This document shows positions 1-10,918 of a DNA stretch of 64,000 nt, one piece after another. Within the stretch, counting starts at the first letter, position 1; every line of letters starts with the position of its first letter. The stretch lies in contig JAAXNY010000001.1 of assembly GCA_013420905.1 (NCBI GenBank), positions 6,572,001 to 6,636,000 on the forward strand, given 5' to 3'. The position numbers and the translations under genes are program-made. This DNA comes from Collybia mongolica. Its lineage: Eukaryota > Basidiomycota > Agaricomycetes > Agaricales > Clitocybaceae. Under the pieces are notes generated by a model. The model saw nothing but the letters and a program-made list of their open reading frames with translations. It was not told the DNA's origin and did not search any database.

Positions 1-2
1 TC

Positions 3-1037
3 ATCATTCAGTATCATGATGAGTGTTGTTTTCATGGAAATGATGAGGCACGAAACCTTTGGCTGCAAGAAGGCGAACAGCCCCTCCGGAAAAAGGGCCA
101 AGGACGATTAATTCACATTTCAGATTTCATTAACAAAGAAGATGGGCAACTTGTTCTTTTGGGTGAAAATGGTCAGATTATCCAGGATGCCTGAAAAATA
201 ATTTATCCAGGCTCAAATGGAGACCCCTGGTGGGACACGAAACAACTCATGGATCAGTTAAAATCTGACATCAAAATCTTCAAGGCTGCTCATCCTGGCT
301 GCCAAGCTCTGTTCATTTTTGATCAGTCCTCTGCTCATGCTTCTTTACCACCTGATGCACTCAAGGCTTTTGAAATGAATAAATCTGACAGGGGAAAGCA
401 ACGCAAGCAGCATGATACCATTATTCCTCAATCAAATCCAGACCCGCGCTTCTGGGGACAGCCACAGACAATGACAACATCATCTGGGCAACAGAAAGGG
501 TTGCAGGCAGTTCTCAAAGAATGTGGATTTGATGTCTCGCACTTGAAGGCCAAGTGTTCACCAGTGTGTCCTTTTGAGAGCCAAAACTGCTGCATGGCCT
601 GGCTTCTCTCTCAGCAGGAAGATTTTACAAATCAGGAATCAATGCTGGAGACCTTTATTAAGAATTCGGGCCATGAGTGCCTTTTCTTGCCAAAGTTTCA
701 CTGCGAGCTGAATCCCATTGAAATGGTGAGTCAAGTCTGTTGATTTTCTACTGTGCTAACAAACCATTCTAAGTACTGGGGATGGTGCAAATACCGGTAT
801 AGGCAGCACCCTAAAAACAATTTTGCAGAGGCTAAGACCCATGCACTGGAAGCCTTGGATGCATGCCCAGCAGAAGTCATTCAGAAATTTATTAATCGGT
901 CATGGAGATTTATTGATGCTTACAAAAAAGGCTTGACTGGCAAAGCTGCAGCATGGGTTGTACAGAAGCAGAAGTCCCACAGAGCAGTATCCAAGAAGGC
1001 AATGAAAGCACTGGAAGCACGGGAAGGTAAAAAATAA
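3..1037 (+). pseudogene. Decayed DDE transposase (IS630/Tc1-like superfamily), 5' end outside window
   Basis: The frame is open from base 3 and holds the three expected acidic sites of a DDE transposase: an Asp in YHDECCFHG near the left edge, an Asp in IFDQSSAHA (about 306-332) and a Glu in CELNPIE (about 700-722). A 48-nt intron (726-773, GTGAGT...AAG) joins NPIEM to YWGWCKYRY. The C-terminal part (774-1037) is basic and helical, as in this family. An in-frame TGA at 192-194 sits just before KIIYPG; the equivalent codon could be a former CGA (Arg), a single C-to-T change at a CpG. The copy is therefore probably dead. The family call rests on the spacing of acidic residues and remembered basidiomycete transposase motifs; the exact superfamily is uncertain. 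Confidence 0.75.
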
Positions 1038-3755
1038 TAATAATAGGGGTGAATGGAGCCTATATAAAGCAGAAATTTTGTCCGAAAATTTGGCTGCCCC
1101 TCAAGATCCGTGGGAAAATTAAGGTGAGGCCGTTTTTGGGGGTTTTCAGGTGCTGCAAGTCCGAATCTGAAGTCAGTTTTGAGCCAATTTTTTTTCTCCG
1201 GCCACTATCAAATTAGTGGGCTTTGACTGTCCACGACTGTACTACTAGACATTGTAAAGGGTTACACTATGTGTATGTTTATATGTATTTGTATTTGTTT
1301 GTACCCTCCCAAATCACATTATTAACAACAACTTTTTGACTGCATATTACAAATGAATATCATCTGTATATCACTTTGCCAACACCTGGCCAAACAAACA
1401 AAATTAATGAAGTTCCCACAATATATGTAGACAATGCACATCTCAGCAAATACAAGGCTAACAGACACAATTGAAATTGCTACTACTCCTAGACCTATGG
1501 AAGGGGTACACCAGGAAATGTATATTTATATTTGTTTGTACTTTCCAAATTTGATTATAATATCTTGTTATATCTATTTTAATATCACATTTATATATTA
1601 CTTGGCCATAAGCATAGCCAAACAAGTCAATGTGGATGCTCCTGGAATCTATAATGCTCAATATCTTGACAATGGCTAGCTATATGAGTATGATTAAATA
1701 TAATATGTGATAATACAACAAAAAACACTTAACAGGCATATGTACATTTGTTTGAAGTTTGTCTTTGATGATGATATTTCTATTTTTAGCATATCTGGTA
1801 AGTTCTTGATTAGGATGCAAGGCTAGAAATATATTGTCAAATGTTGAATGGTTGATATACATTTCAATACTGTGGGAACTTGTTTCTATTATTATGAGTT
1901 CTTTATCAACCCAGGTTTCAGGCAAAAAGTTGATTCATTCCAACGCTTCTTGATCTTTTACCACCACCATCCGACCGTGGGAATTCGTCCCTCCTGCACT
2001 AGGTCGTCCCTAAACTACCTAACACCTCATCTCTAATCGACATCACCTTTCATCAGACCACTCTTTCGGCCTGGGCCACCATCCTTTTATACCATATCCA
2101 AATTTTTAACTTATCAGAGCTGATCCTGACTATCTGCAGGGTCATCTCATCTTGCCTGTACTGGGGCTTCACTAATCCGTTCACATCCACCTCATCAACT
2201 ACCAGGCCACATGAGGACACCACAACTCTAGTACTCTGCTTCGCGCAGATCCTTAGGGAGTGTCACTGCCAACATTCTCGACGATTTATTCGTACTCGCT
2301 TAACCACTACACCCAAATACAAAAGGAGGAAGGGGTCTGGCCCCCAATCAGCTACTGTCCCTGCACAGAGCACACCTCTTGGGGAGAATGCCAGTTTATC
2401 GACCAATGGTGGGATTTGGCAGCCTCATTATGAGGGGAGTCATCGCTTTGGGAGAGCGGTGTGGAACAGGGGGGAAAGTAATAGGGGGGATTCAGGAGAG
2501 GGGGAGCAGGTTTGAGGTATGGGTTGTTCATTTAGTTTGGACATTTATCTTTGACACTGGGGGGGAGTAATGGGTTTCCAGGGCGCCCTGAAAATACCAG
2601 GGGGGGAGTGGAACAGGGTACCAACGTGAAGGGAGGGGACCATGCCCCAACAAGCAAAGGCAAACCTTTAAGGCGTTGGGAGGTTCAGACATGGTACAGT
2701 ACAATACCGTTGGACTGCAGGTATCCTCAGTCTAGACCAGTAATATGACCTGGAGGGCAACTTAGTGTACAGCTCCACCCTGATGGCTCATTACAGATTA
2801 CTTAGTGGTAATAGGTGTCTATGCCCGCATGTAGCTGGGTCAAACCCACATGCGCTTAATATTATTTGACCAAAAAAAAAAAAAAAAAAAAAATGACCTC
2901 GAGAAGCAAAATATAGTTTAAGATTCTCTACATTATTTGAAGCTACTAATGACTATGTATTCCTTCATCTAGTACATATCATAACCCCCACAAATAGTTC
3001 AACCTGACTGCTAGACATACATCTACATAAATACCCACTTATATTTTGATATTTCTCATTGGGTATGGCACTCCCAGACCGATCCTCTCAAATACATTAT
3101 TTTTAATGATATATAATCTTTAACCAAGAACCGATTCAATTTAAAATGAGTAGGTGTTCGACGATTACAGTAAAAATGGGTGCGTCGATCTAATTTGGAA
3201 TGTGACGTAACGCGTGACAGACGTTGGTGGAGTGTGGATGTTCGCTACCTTACCTTATTTGTATATGAGGAGGTCAGATAAGATACCGATATAGACATCG
3301 GTCAATTATTATAATTATTGATCAGTTCAATCATTTTATTTTTGATTTTTAAACCCCGCGTTGGAAGTATTTCACCTCATCGCTCCGAGCCCTTCCAATC
3401 GCAGAACATTTTTTTACAGCGTTATGTCAGAGCTGTACAACACTGCCCCTTCGCTGCTCTTCGCTGCATAGCCCGATAGTCAACTATGTACTGCAAACAC
3501 ATACACCCGTTTCTCATGCTTTTCGTACATTTAAACCTGGCTCCCCGCAGCTTCTGGGTCTTATGTCACTTTCCGAGTCAACGCCTTGATGGAAGGTTTC
3601 GACGAGGTGGCCGCTTCGTCGTATAGGACGCGGCATATCACGGGGCTCTCTGAGTCCGCAATGAAGACGTGAGCCGTTTTATCAGAAATATGACTCAACT
3701 GTTTTGACAATCCCGAAGCAGTTATCCTGAAACTGACTCTTCATACGACTCATGT
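1038..3755. other. Repeat-derived AT-rich DNA, no gene seen
   Basis: The first 200 bases are probably the 3' terminal part of the transposon to the left. The rest is AT-rich, with G-run segments near 2450-2610 (gggggggagt-type strings) reminiscent of the purine-rich end of an LTR element, and a poly(A) tract at 2872-2893. Short frames here show no conserved motif. The 700 bases before 3756 are the presumed promoter of the first zinc-finger gene. Confidence 0.5.
2749..2893 (+). repeat. Candidate tRNA-derived SINE-like unit ending in poly(A)
   Basis: The segment ends in 22 consecutive A (2872-2893). Just upstream, GCATGT-AGCT-GGGTCAAACCCACATGC (about 2827-2852) can fold into a T-arm-like hairpin (gggt/caa/accc inside gcatgt/acatgc) and roughly resembles a Pol III B box. 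CTTAGTGGTAATAGG upstream is a weak A-box candidate. No target-site duplication could be fixed. A chance hairpin near a genomic A tract is the alternative. Confidence 0.3.
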
Positions 3756-4852
3756 ATGACCATTGGCCATGCCACTAATCTTCAACAAACGTCGTTGTTT
3801 GCACCACCTCCAAACGACTCGGGGTACTCACCGTCAGACGTATCATCCGACATCTCTTTCAATTCTTACGGCTATTTCTACCAGAACGATAGGATTCACC
3901 ACCAAGCACCGTTCACCACTCTTCCAAGCGATGGCCTCTCAACTCGCTCTGTGTCCCCTTGTGGGTTTCAGACTAATTCATCTAGCACGCACACTACCAC
4001 GTCTACTCAAGTATCGCATAGCAACATATCTGGTGCTACTGCTCCTGATGCCTATCTAGAGGATGCATTCTTTAGTTGGGCAATGGAACTAAGTTTATTC
4101 CCATTTTCTGAAAGGCTTAGAGCGTTAGGCTGCACCCTCAGCGCCAAGGATACTTCTTCTCTCATCGCGCCCCTTACGCCACGCTATATGTCAGGCAGAG
4201 GACGCAGGCAAGCATTGAGTTCTTATCCTAGGACGGGCACGCGTGGCGCAAGTCCCCTGGGTGACCCAGCCTTTACACACCTCTATCAACCCGACCGCCT
4301 TCATGACGAACAAGTGGAATTGGCCAGTAACTACACAAATACATGGAACCGGGTTTCCTCACACATGACACCAGATCATCTCCGCTTATTGGACGATACG
4401 ACCAAACCTGGTAGGCGTTCTTCATATAACCATTCTTTGTTGTCTGATTGTGTTAGAACCCTGGGCATTGGGCCATTTAACCGAGCTTCTCGGTACCACC
4501 CCCATACAAGTGCCAGCGGCCAACCTATCCCTCAAACGCCCTCCACCCACGGCCCTGCCAGGTCAAGTTGTTCGGCGGGTGGGAAGCCATGCTGGGGCCG
4601 AAGCAAGTAGACAGAGACGAAATGATAACGATCGAGCAACCTTTAAGTGCCCAGTCGAAGGCTGCGATGGAGATTTTACCGCTCGGCACAACTGGAATAG
4701 TAAGGGCTCTAGTCGAGCTCACATCGTTTGTCTAACATTTTGCAGATCATATGAATTCACATCGCGGTATTAGGCCCCATGCTTGCCCAGTCTGTAACGC
4801 AAAATTTACTACCAAATCTACCATGATCCGCCACAAGGACAACATGCACTAG
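3756..4852 (+). CDS. Two-finger C2H2 zinc-finger protein A (tandem cluster member 1)
   Basis: Probable sequence-specific DNA-binding regulator in the nucleus. Model: exons 3756-4410, 4457-4699 and 4746-4852, 334 aa, with 46-nt introns GTAGGC...TTAG and GTAAGG...GCAG. The first 270 residues are Ser/Thr/Pro-rich and poorly ordered, as in activation regions. The C-terminus carries two fingers: FKCPVEGCDGDF...H-x3-H (CX4CX12HX3H) and CPVCNAKF...HKDNMH (CX2CX12HX4H), joined by HRGIRPHAC, a typical inter-finger linker. The last intron splits the first finger at phase 1 immediately before its first zinc-binding His. Two similar genes follow on the same strand. The ATG at 3756 opens the long frame. 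Target genes are unknown. Confidence 0.8.
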
Positions 4853-6603
4853 GGCGGTTGAACAGACATTCATTTTTTTTTACAATAGGATCATTGAATG
4901 ACCAGAGGGATGCAGGGCGTCAGGAGCCTCAGTGAGAACGCAGACCAGCTTGGACTGAATCTATCTGTACATTCGCATACTCCTTTCTGTTCCATTTTAC
5001 ATTTATATAAATTCGTTTTCGAAAGTTTTTGGGTCCCTATCCATGTTTCCCATCAGGTCAAAGGCGAACACCCCACCATACTATCGCCGCCCACGCTCTA
5101 AGAATAGTTCCACGAGTTTTCTGGAAACATCAATCAATATCTTCTCTCCGTCAAAAACAATCTGACATATGTACATCATGGTATTCGTGTATGGATGTAT
5201 CGATGTATCGATACCGAGAATTCGAAAGCATTATGTCATAGTTTTTTTTCTTCCGATAAGACTCGAGCTCGGAGCCTGCGACAAATTATGAAAAGGAGCC
5301 TTTGTTGTAATACCTCTATCGGCGCGCCGGAAACAGGAGGGGTGTACGTTTGACATGGTTCGTAATATTAGGAAAGAGATCTGAATGTTGCGTGAGCGCG
5401 TGGACCCCTTACGTAGAGAACAACACATTCCGGAATGCAGGAAGCGACAGTCACAGCGTAATACGGATTTACTAACCACTGAAGATCAATCTCAATAGAT
5501 GTATTTTTCGGAGGTGACTGGAAGACTATCAACGAGTGGCACAAGGAGTTTAGGTACAGAAAATTGTCATAATTCCCGGTATGAGTGGCAATCAAGGACA
5601 GATTGATCGCACAAAACAACAAGACTTGCGAGCACATATATCTTCCAGTCTCCTCTGTCCTAGGGGCGTAGAAGAACAAGATCGGACATTTTGAGGTAAC
5701 TGGAATACAAGTATCTCTGGTTAGGGTGTTTACTTCCCCGGCGCTGTGGATGTAAGGAGCCGCACATACCAAATGACGTCGCCTCTGCGGCGTGGTTTCG
5801 TTATTCCTTCGGCATCGCACGAATGATACCGTACAGACGTGCGCAAGCCACAAAAGGGCGCGTGATACCGACAACGGCCGGAAAGCAGGAAGGGGGGTGA
5901 GGTAATGAATCATTATGGGTGTAAGGCTGTACCAACTAACAAAATGTGTTTTGTTTTCGTCTTTTTCCTTCCTTACTTAAGATTGACTTGTGGCGGTCCA
6001 GGAGAGGGGCTGCTGAATGAGATTATATGCCCGAAGATAACAATGACGCGGAACTGAGTGAAAATTTCGTGTTTCGCAACGTGTGATTCGCATGATTCCG
6101 GCCAGACAATTTGACATAGCATTTGAGGGTCTGGGGTCTAGGTATGGCACAGCGGCAGAATGCTTGCAACTTGAGGCTTGAGCTTGTTGAGTAAGCGGTG
6201 GGCTTAAGTGGATTGAAATCAAGTCGCATGTACAACACGAGGCCCATCAAATATTTACCCGGCAGCAGCCACGTGCCCTCGTGAACCTCCACTCTGTTCA
6301 CCAACTTCGTACTTCTCGTTTGCGTCGCGATACAAGAAATTGGAAGTTCAACCCCCATCCGAACAAGTGGCGATGGCAAAACCATTAACATACCGTGATA
6401 GATCGCGGGGGGAGGCTAACCCTGACTCACCAAGATGTCCGATTGTACGAGCGCCTTAATCAGGAGACGCTCAGCTGGGACATCTTGCCAACACTCCTCG
6501 AGCACCTCAGCCGTTTTTCAAGCTGTTTCAAGGCTGTGTTTGCACAGCCGCGCATTACCATTGAACATATATAATAGCGAAACTTATCTGGTATATATCC
6601 ACA
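4853..6603. other. Intergenic; weak reverse-strand coding-like segments only
   Basis: The reverse strand of 5368-5913 and 6023-6391 is open, and part of it (YAVTVASCIPECVVLY followed by a GTAAGG donor-like site near 5410) looks hydrophobic and possibly coding. I could not assemble a consistent spliced gene or recognise a domain. The last few hundred bases are the presumed promoter of zinc-finger gene B. Confidence 0.35.
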
Positions 6604-8248
6604 ATGAACGATCATACCACCCAAGACGACTTCCTTCCAATTCGGATAGAACCAGAGAGCCCTCCACAGCTGCCAAGGGAACTGACAAGGTTAAATGCTC
6701 GTCGATTTCTGGGACGAATTATATCTGTGCTGACTCATTCTTCCTAGTGCCCCTCATGATATCCTATGGCGTTTCTCATCTATGCCTGGTGCTTGGCCCA
6801 CCAGTGATGAGGATTTGTCGCCTTCAAACCATAGCCCAGAAGGTCCGTTAGTATAACGTTAGCCCCCAAAACTCTGGCTGAACCTGATTTAGGTTACCTC
6901 TGGGAAATAAATCAAGACAGAGCTCACCCCATGCACTCCCCTGGTGTATTCCCACCACAGTCTTCAGGCACACTTTCCCCGATCATGGAAACATTGAGGG
7001 ACTTCTCCTTCGCCGACTCACTCTCTAGATCCCCTCAAGGAGTACCCCCTGATGAACAAGAATTCCAATACAATGACGATTTACCATATCCAGGCGATTA
7101 CTATAATGCATCCACATCAAGTCTCGAGAGATCAGCGTCCCTTTTCGCCCATCCTCCTTTTCACGCCGCCCCACTATCCTCCCAGGATCCTTCGCGCCCC
7201 GTTGAGGGTTCTGAACGAAGGGATCTTGTTGGCAACAGCTTATACCCGTTTCTTACCGACGGCAACTATTCCACTACTTACTCTATGTCTTACCAAACTA
7301 CAACGAATCCGCCGTTTATCCACCGGAACCACCGTAGCTCGACCCCTAACTCTGGTTTTGCGTCCCCCGCCACCGAGACACCGTCGCCATTGCATCTTGA
7401 CGTATCCTCACTCTCATCCTCGCCTTTTAACTCTTCGCCCGACGTCGTAGATCCTGATAGAACCTCTTCACCGTTGATAATTCCAGACGGTAGCAGTCTC
7501 ACAAACCACAAGCATGGCTATTTTTCTAACTATACTTATCCCGCCAACATTCCATTCAATCCTTACGAGGGATCCGGAAGTGCTGGCCTCTCCCACCCCA
7601 CGTCTGTGATTCATGACACGCCATCCCCGAACCTTGATTTGCTACTCAGCCCCTCACACGCTTTAGGCCTTTCCCATGACATCCATCACTCTGCGCCACC
7701 TTCCCCCTCGTCGCTGTCCATTTACCAGGATCATAGTTCGGTTGAGTCAGGTACCCGACGTCATAGCCATTCCAGTGGTAGTGATCATCCGTCTCAAAGG
7801 ACAGCATCTTTTAGCCCAGAACTTGCAAAGTTCAGGCAAAACGTACAGGCAGAGTCAAACAGACCTTCGTTCTTTGCAACTTCACAGATGCAACCTGTTC
7901 ATGAGAGACCAACGACTGAGGCCAACATTTTCCCTAACTATAAAGGTACAATTGCTTCGGCCGCGACCCTTGAGGCTGCAAAGAAGAGGAGGAAGAAAAA
8001 CGCACTATTCGCTTGCACCATGTGTCCCCAAAAGCTCACCAGCAAAGATAATCTTAACAGTGAGCAAAGTTGTAATCCTCGCAGTGTTGGATTCTAACGC
8101 CATTTTAGGCCACGTCGATGCTCACATGGATCTGAAACGTTTTATATGTGAATATTGCAATTGTCGCTTCAGAACTCGGAGCGTGCTCGCACGTCACCAG
8201 AAAAGCAAAAAATGCCCTGCCTCCACACTCCCCAAATTAAAGAAGTAA
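6604..8248 (+). CDS. Two-finger C2H2/C2HC zinc-finger protein B (tandem cluster member 2)
   Basis: Exons 6604-6689, 6748-6842, 6893-8059 and 8109-8248 give 495 aa in frame. The long middle exon encodes a Ser/Pro/His-rich region without a recognised fold. A basic stretch (AAKKRRKKN) precedes the fingers and may be a nuclear localisation signal. Finger 1 is CTMCPQKLTSKDNLNSHVDAH (CX2CX12HX3H). Finger 2 is CEYCNCRF...HQKSKKC, so its last ligand is Cys rather than His. The 49-nt last intron (8060-8108) again interrupts finger 1 at phase 1 just before the first His. The start and first two introns are less certain than the finger exons; the second intron has a weak GTCCGT donor. Role: probable transcription factor, targets unknown. 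Confidence 0.78.
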
Positions 8249-8272
8249 AAATCTTGCTTGTTCACCATTAGA

Positions 8273-8298
8273 CCCCCCCCCCCCCCCCCCCCCCCCCC
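8273..8298 (+). repeat. Poly(C) homopolymer, 26 nt
   Basis: A run of 26 C lies 24 bases after the stop of zinc-finger gene B, in its presumed 3' UTR. Its length may be unreliable in the assembly. Confidence 0.9.
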
Positions 8299-10918
8299 GG
8301 AAATACCCCGCTTAGAGATACCCGTCATCGACGCACGCTTTTTTAATATATCTTTCTTCTGTGTCGCTTTCACATGATTCTTGGGGTACCTTGATTCTAT
8401 GTATACATACCCAATTAATTTCTTCTGCTTCTTTGGGTTTTTCCGTTGACCAAGGCTTGCTGGCTACAAGGCACCTTGCCGTTTTACTGATTGACCTCTT
8501 TCACACAATACGCCTAGATCTTCAAAGGCACAGCACCAGCTGTCAACCGGACCGTACTCGAGGAAAATTGGCTCGTCAGCTGGCCATGAGATCTCATGTA
8601 TGACTCAAATGTGCCCTTACTGTGCCACCAAGGGGTGTACAGGCATGATCAAATATTGTCCTATCCTGTCTAGAGATCCCCCACGAGTCCTAGGTTACAG
8701 AACTGGAGGATTGTCGTCATACCTGTGAATACTTCCCAGACGTAAGGCAAGAATCAATTACATCCGGGGATTCTAAGCGATCCCGCGAAAGGCTGGAGGG
8801 GGCTGTCCTTCCTCGACCCTGATCCGTGCTCCGTCTAACCCGTTTGTCAACCGTAATATGATAGATTTTGGAGTCTATGGAGTCATTGCTCTTGAAGGCC
8901 CGGCAGGCGGTGCATATTTAGGACTATAGATCCAGGTGGGTCCATGTTTATGTTTATGCGTCAGATGTTTCCCCCTTTGTGTAAAATATAGTTGGCTTAT
9001 TATAACGAACCGTTATCGATCTTCTACAGAGAAGCAGGAGCAGCGTGTACGCCGCCTGGCCACAGCTTCACCTCGTCGGTGTGGTACATTTGCGGGCCGG
9101 ACCCAAAGAATCCTAAGGGCCAACTACATTATAAGGCATGGTGACTGAAAAGACATTGACCACGCCTTAGTGTGACGTGAGACAATCTACTTTCGGACAG
9201 AAGTCGCACAAGAATAACTTGGAGAATCTATCAGAGTTGTCTGCGAATAAATAGCAGGTACACCTATACCGAAGAACTGCGAGTTCTGTTCGTGACAGTT
9301 GGATGAGCCGAGGTCCAAGAACAAGAAGATGAGAGTCCAGGAGAAACCACGTATAGTAGTAAGGCTCTTACTTATGGCTATGATGTGATATAGGTCGAAC
9401 GTTATGAGTAACGGATATGCACGGTGCCGTCCGGGTGACTGGACACTGGCAATACTCGGAAAAGGCAGTGTCGATGATAAGTTGCCATGGTACTAGGGGC
9501 AATTTCGGCACGCCTGCGCACTCCAATGAATCCTTTCCGCTACGTCAAAATCATCACATCGGTCTTGATCTAAACGTGAGACAATGCGTTCTCAGTCCGT
9601 GTATGACTTAGCCGGACAATTATCTGATATGATATGAGACTTGGTCTTCAAGGCTCTTTGGCAATACAAGGAAGAGTGTCAGGATATATCGCCTGTCATG
9701 GTTAGAAAGGCGTTAATTATTCTCCTAATTTTGTAACTTCGACTGGAACCCCAAGTCCCTGTAAAGAATAAATTCTTAGCCTGGCTCAGGGGCGAATATA
9801 CGTACTACAGGATTGACTTCTCTCGTAATTGGAAAAAGAACTTTCAGACACACCGTGGCCAAAAACAGAAGTGGAGCTCCGGAGGCAATGCAAGCGAAAG
9901 CCGCTCAGTACGAAGTGATATAGTTGGTGTCATGGACCCTACACTGCACGAAGAGCACAAAGTAGGGTTGCCAATACGAACGACAAATGATCGCTCTTCC
10001 TCGCCGAGGAAATGATCAACGCCACTAATAGTGAAAAATATGGACCAATATCTACTTCTGCAATTGTTCTCTGAAAGCCGAGGTAAAAGCACAGGTATTG
10101 GCACTGTTTGTATCGGGTTTTACAGCCATATCTGGTCAGACATTCCAGATATTAAAAAGAAAAACACGTTGTAATTTCGCAAATGCATTGGATCCTTGTT
10201 TTCCTTTTCTGATGTACTTCTGGTGGTCCTCATCAGCTAAGTACACTGTGACAAGCACGGGATTCGCGATGGTGTGATCCCGTATCCTCAATTGATTGTG
10301 CATTCCTTGGCTACGGGTGGATAGGTAAAGTCAAATGGCCAGTGGGCGTGGGCCCTCGAGGCTACCGCGTTCACCTCCGGAGATTGCCGCGGTCGCTGGA
10401 TCTGGGCGCCTAAGCGCTTATGGTAGGAATAGAACATTCCACACAGCCTTCAGGCAGATTTGGAGTTTGTAGTAGGGAGATAAGAACGTGAATAGAATGG
10501 ACCAAAGAGATCTAAAGGGACGAAGGAGTAAATTTCGCGCACCCGCGTGGCGCTCGGGGAAAGTCGATGGCTGCAACAAGAAACATAACCATACAAACAC
10601 ACATGGAAATCTGCAATCGGATCCGGAACGGAAGCAATTTACTTCTGGCCGATTACTTAAATCCTGGATTATCGGGTCCTATGGAAGAGGAATTTGCATC
10701 AAACGTAGCGCTTGGACATGTCGAGTGGTCAGTTGGAGTTTGGGCGCTAAAGATCACGGACGCCTGCCTCGTTCTTGATCCACGTGTTCAAGTTGGTGGA
10801 TGGGCTGTGCAGAACCGAGGAGTCGAGTCAGTGGTATAAAAGGCATCGCCTCTACCAGTACTCGATGTGCAACCCACCCCCCTCCATCCTCTATCGTATC
10901 CAAGCCATTATTGCTTCA
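8299..10918. other. Intergenic region between zinc-finger genes B and C
   Basis: Apart from the reverse-strand fragment at 9717-10170, I see no gene. The last 300 bases hold the presumed promoter of gene C, including TATAAA-like GTATAAAAGG near 10834. Confidence 0.5.
9717..10170 (-). pseudogene. Possible spliced membrane-protein gene or remnant, unknown family
   Basis: On the reverse strand a frame running down from about 10155 encodes hydrophobic segments FSLLVALIISSARKS and SYWQPYFVLFVQ. It is then broken by TGA at about 9909 and followed in the same frame by AAFACIASGAPLLFLATVC. A consensus intron (9759-9805, GTACGT...TTTACAG) joins REVNPV to GLGVPVEVTKLGE and the stop at 9717-9719. The good intron and transmembrane-like segments argue for a real gene. 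The TGA could be a TGG-to-TGA mutation or lie inside an intron I could not define. No family is recognised. Confidence 0.35.

Noticed and set aside
5368..5913. 181-codon reverse frame
   Set aside because: Partly coding-like but I could not build a spliced gene or recognise a family; kept only as a note.
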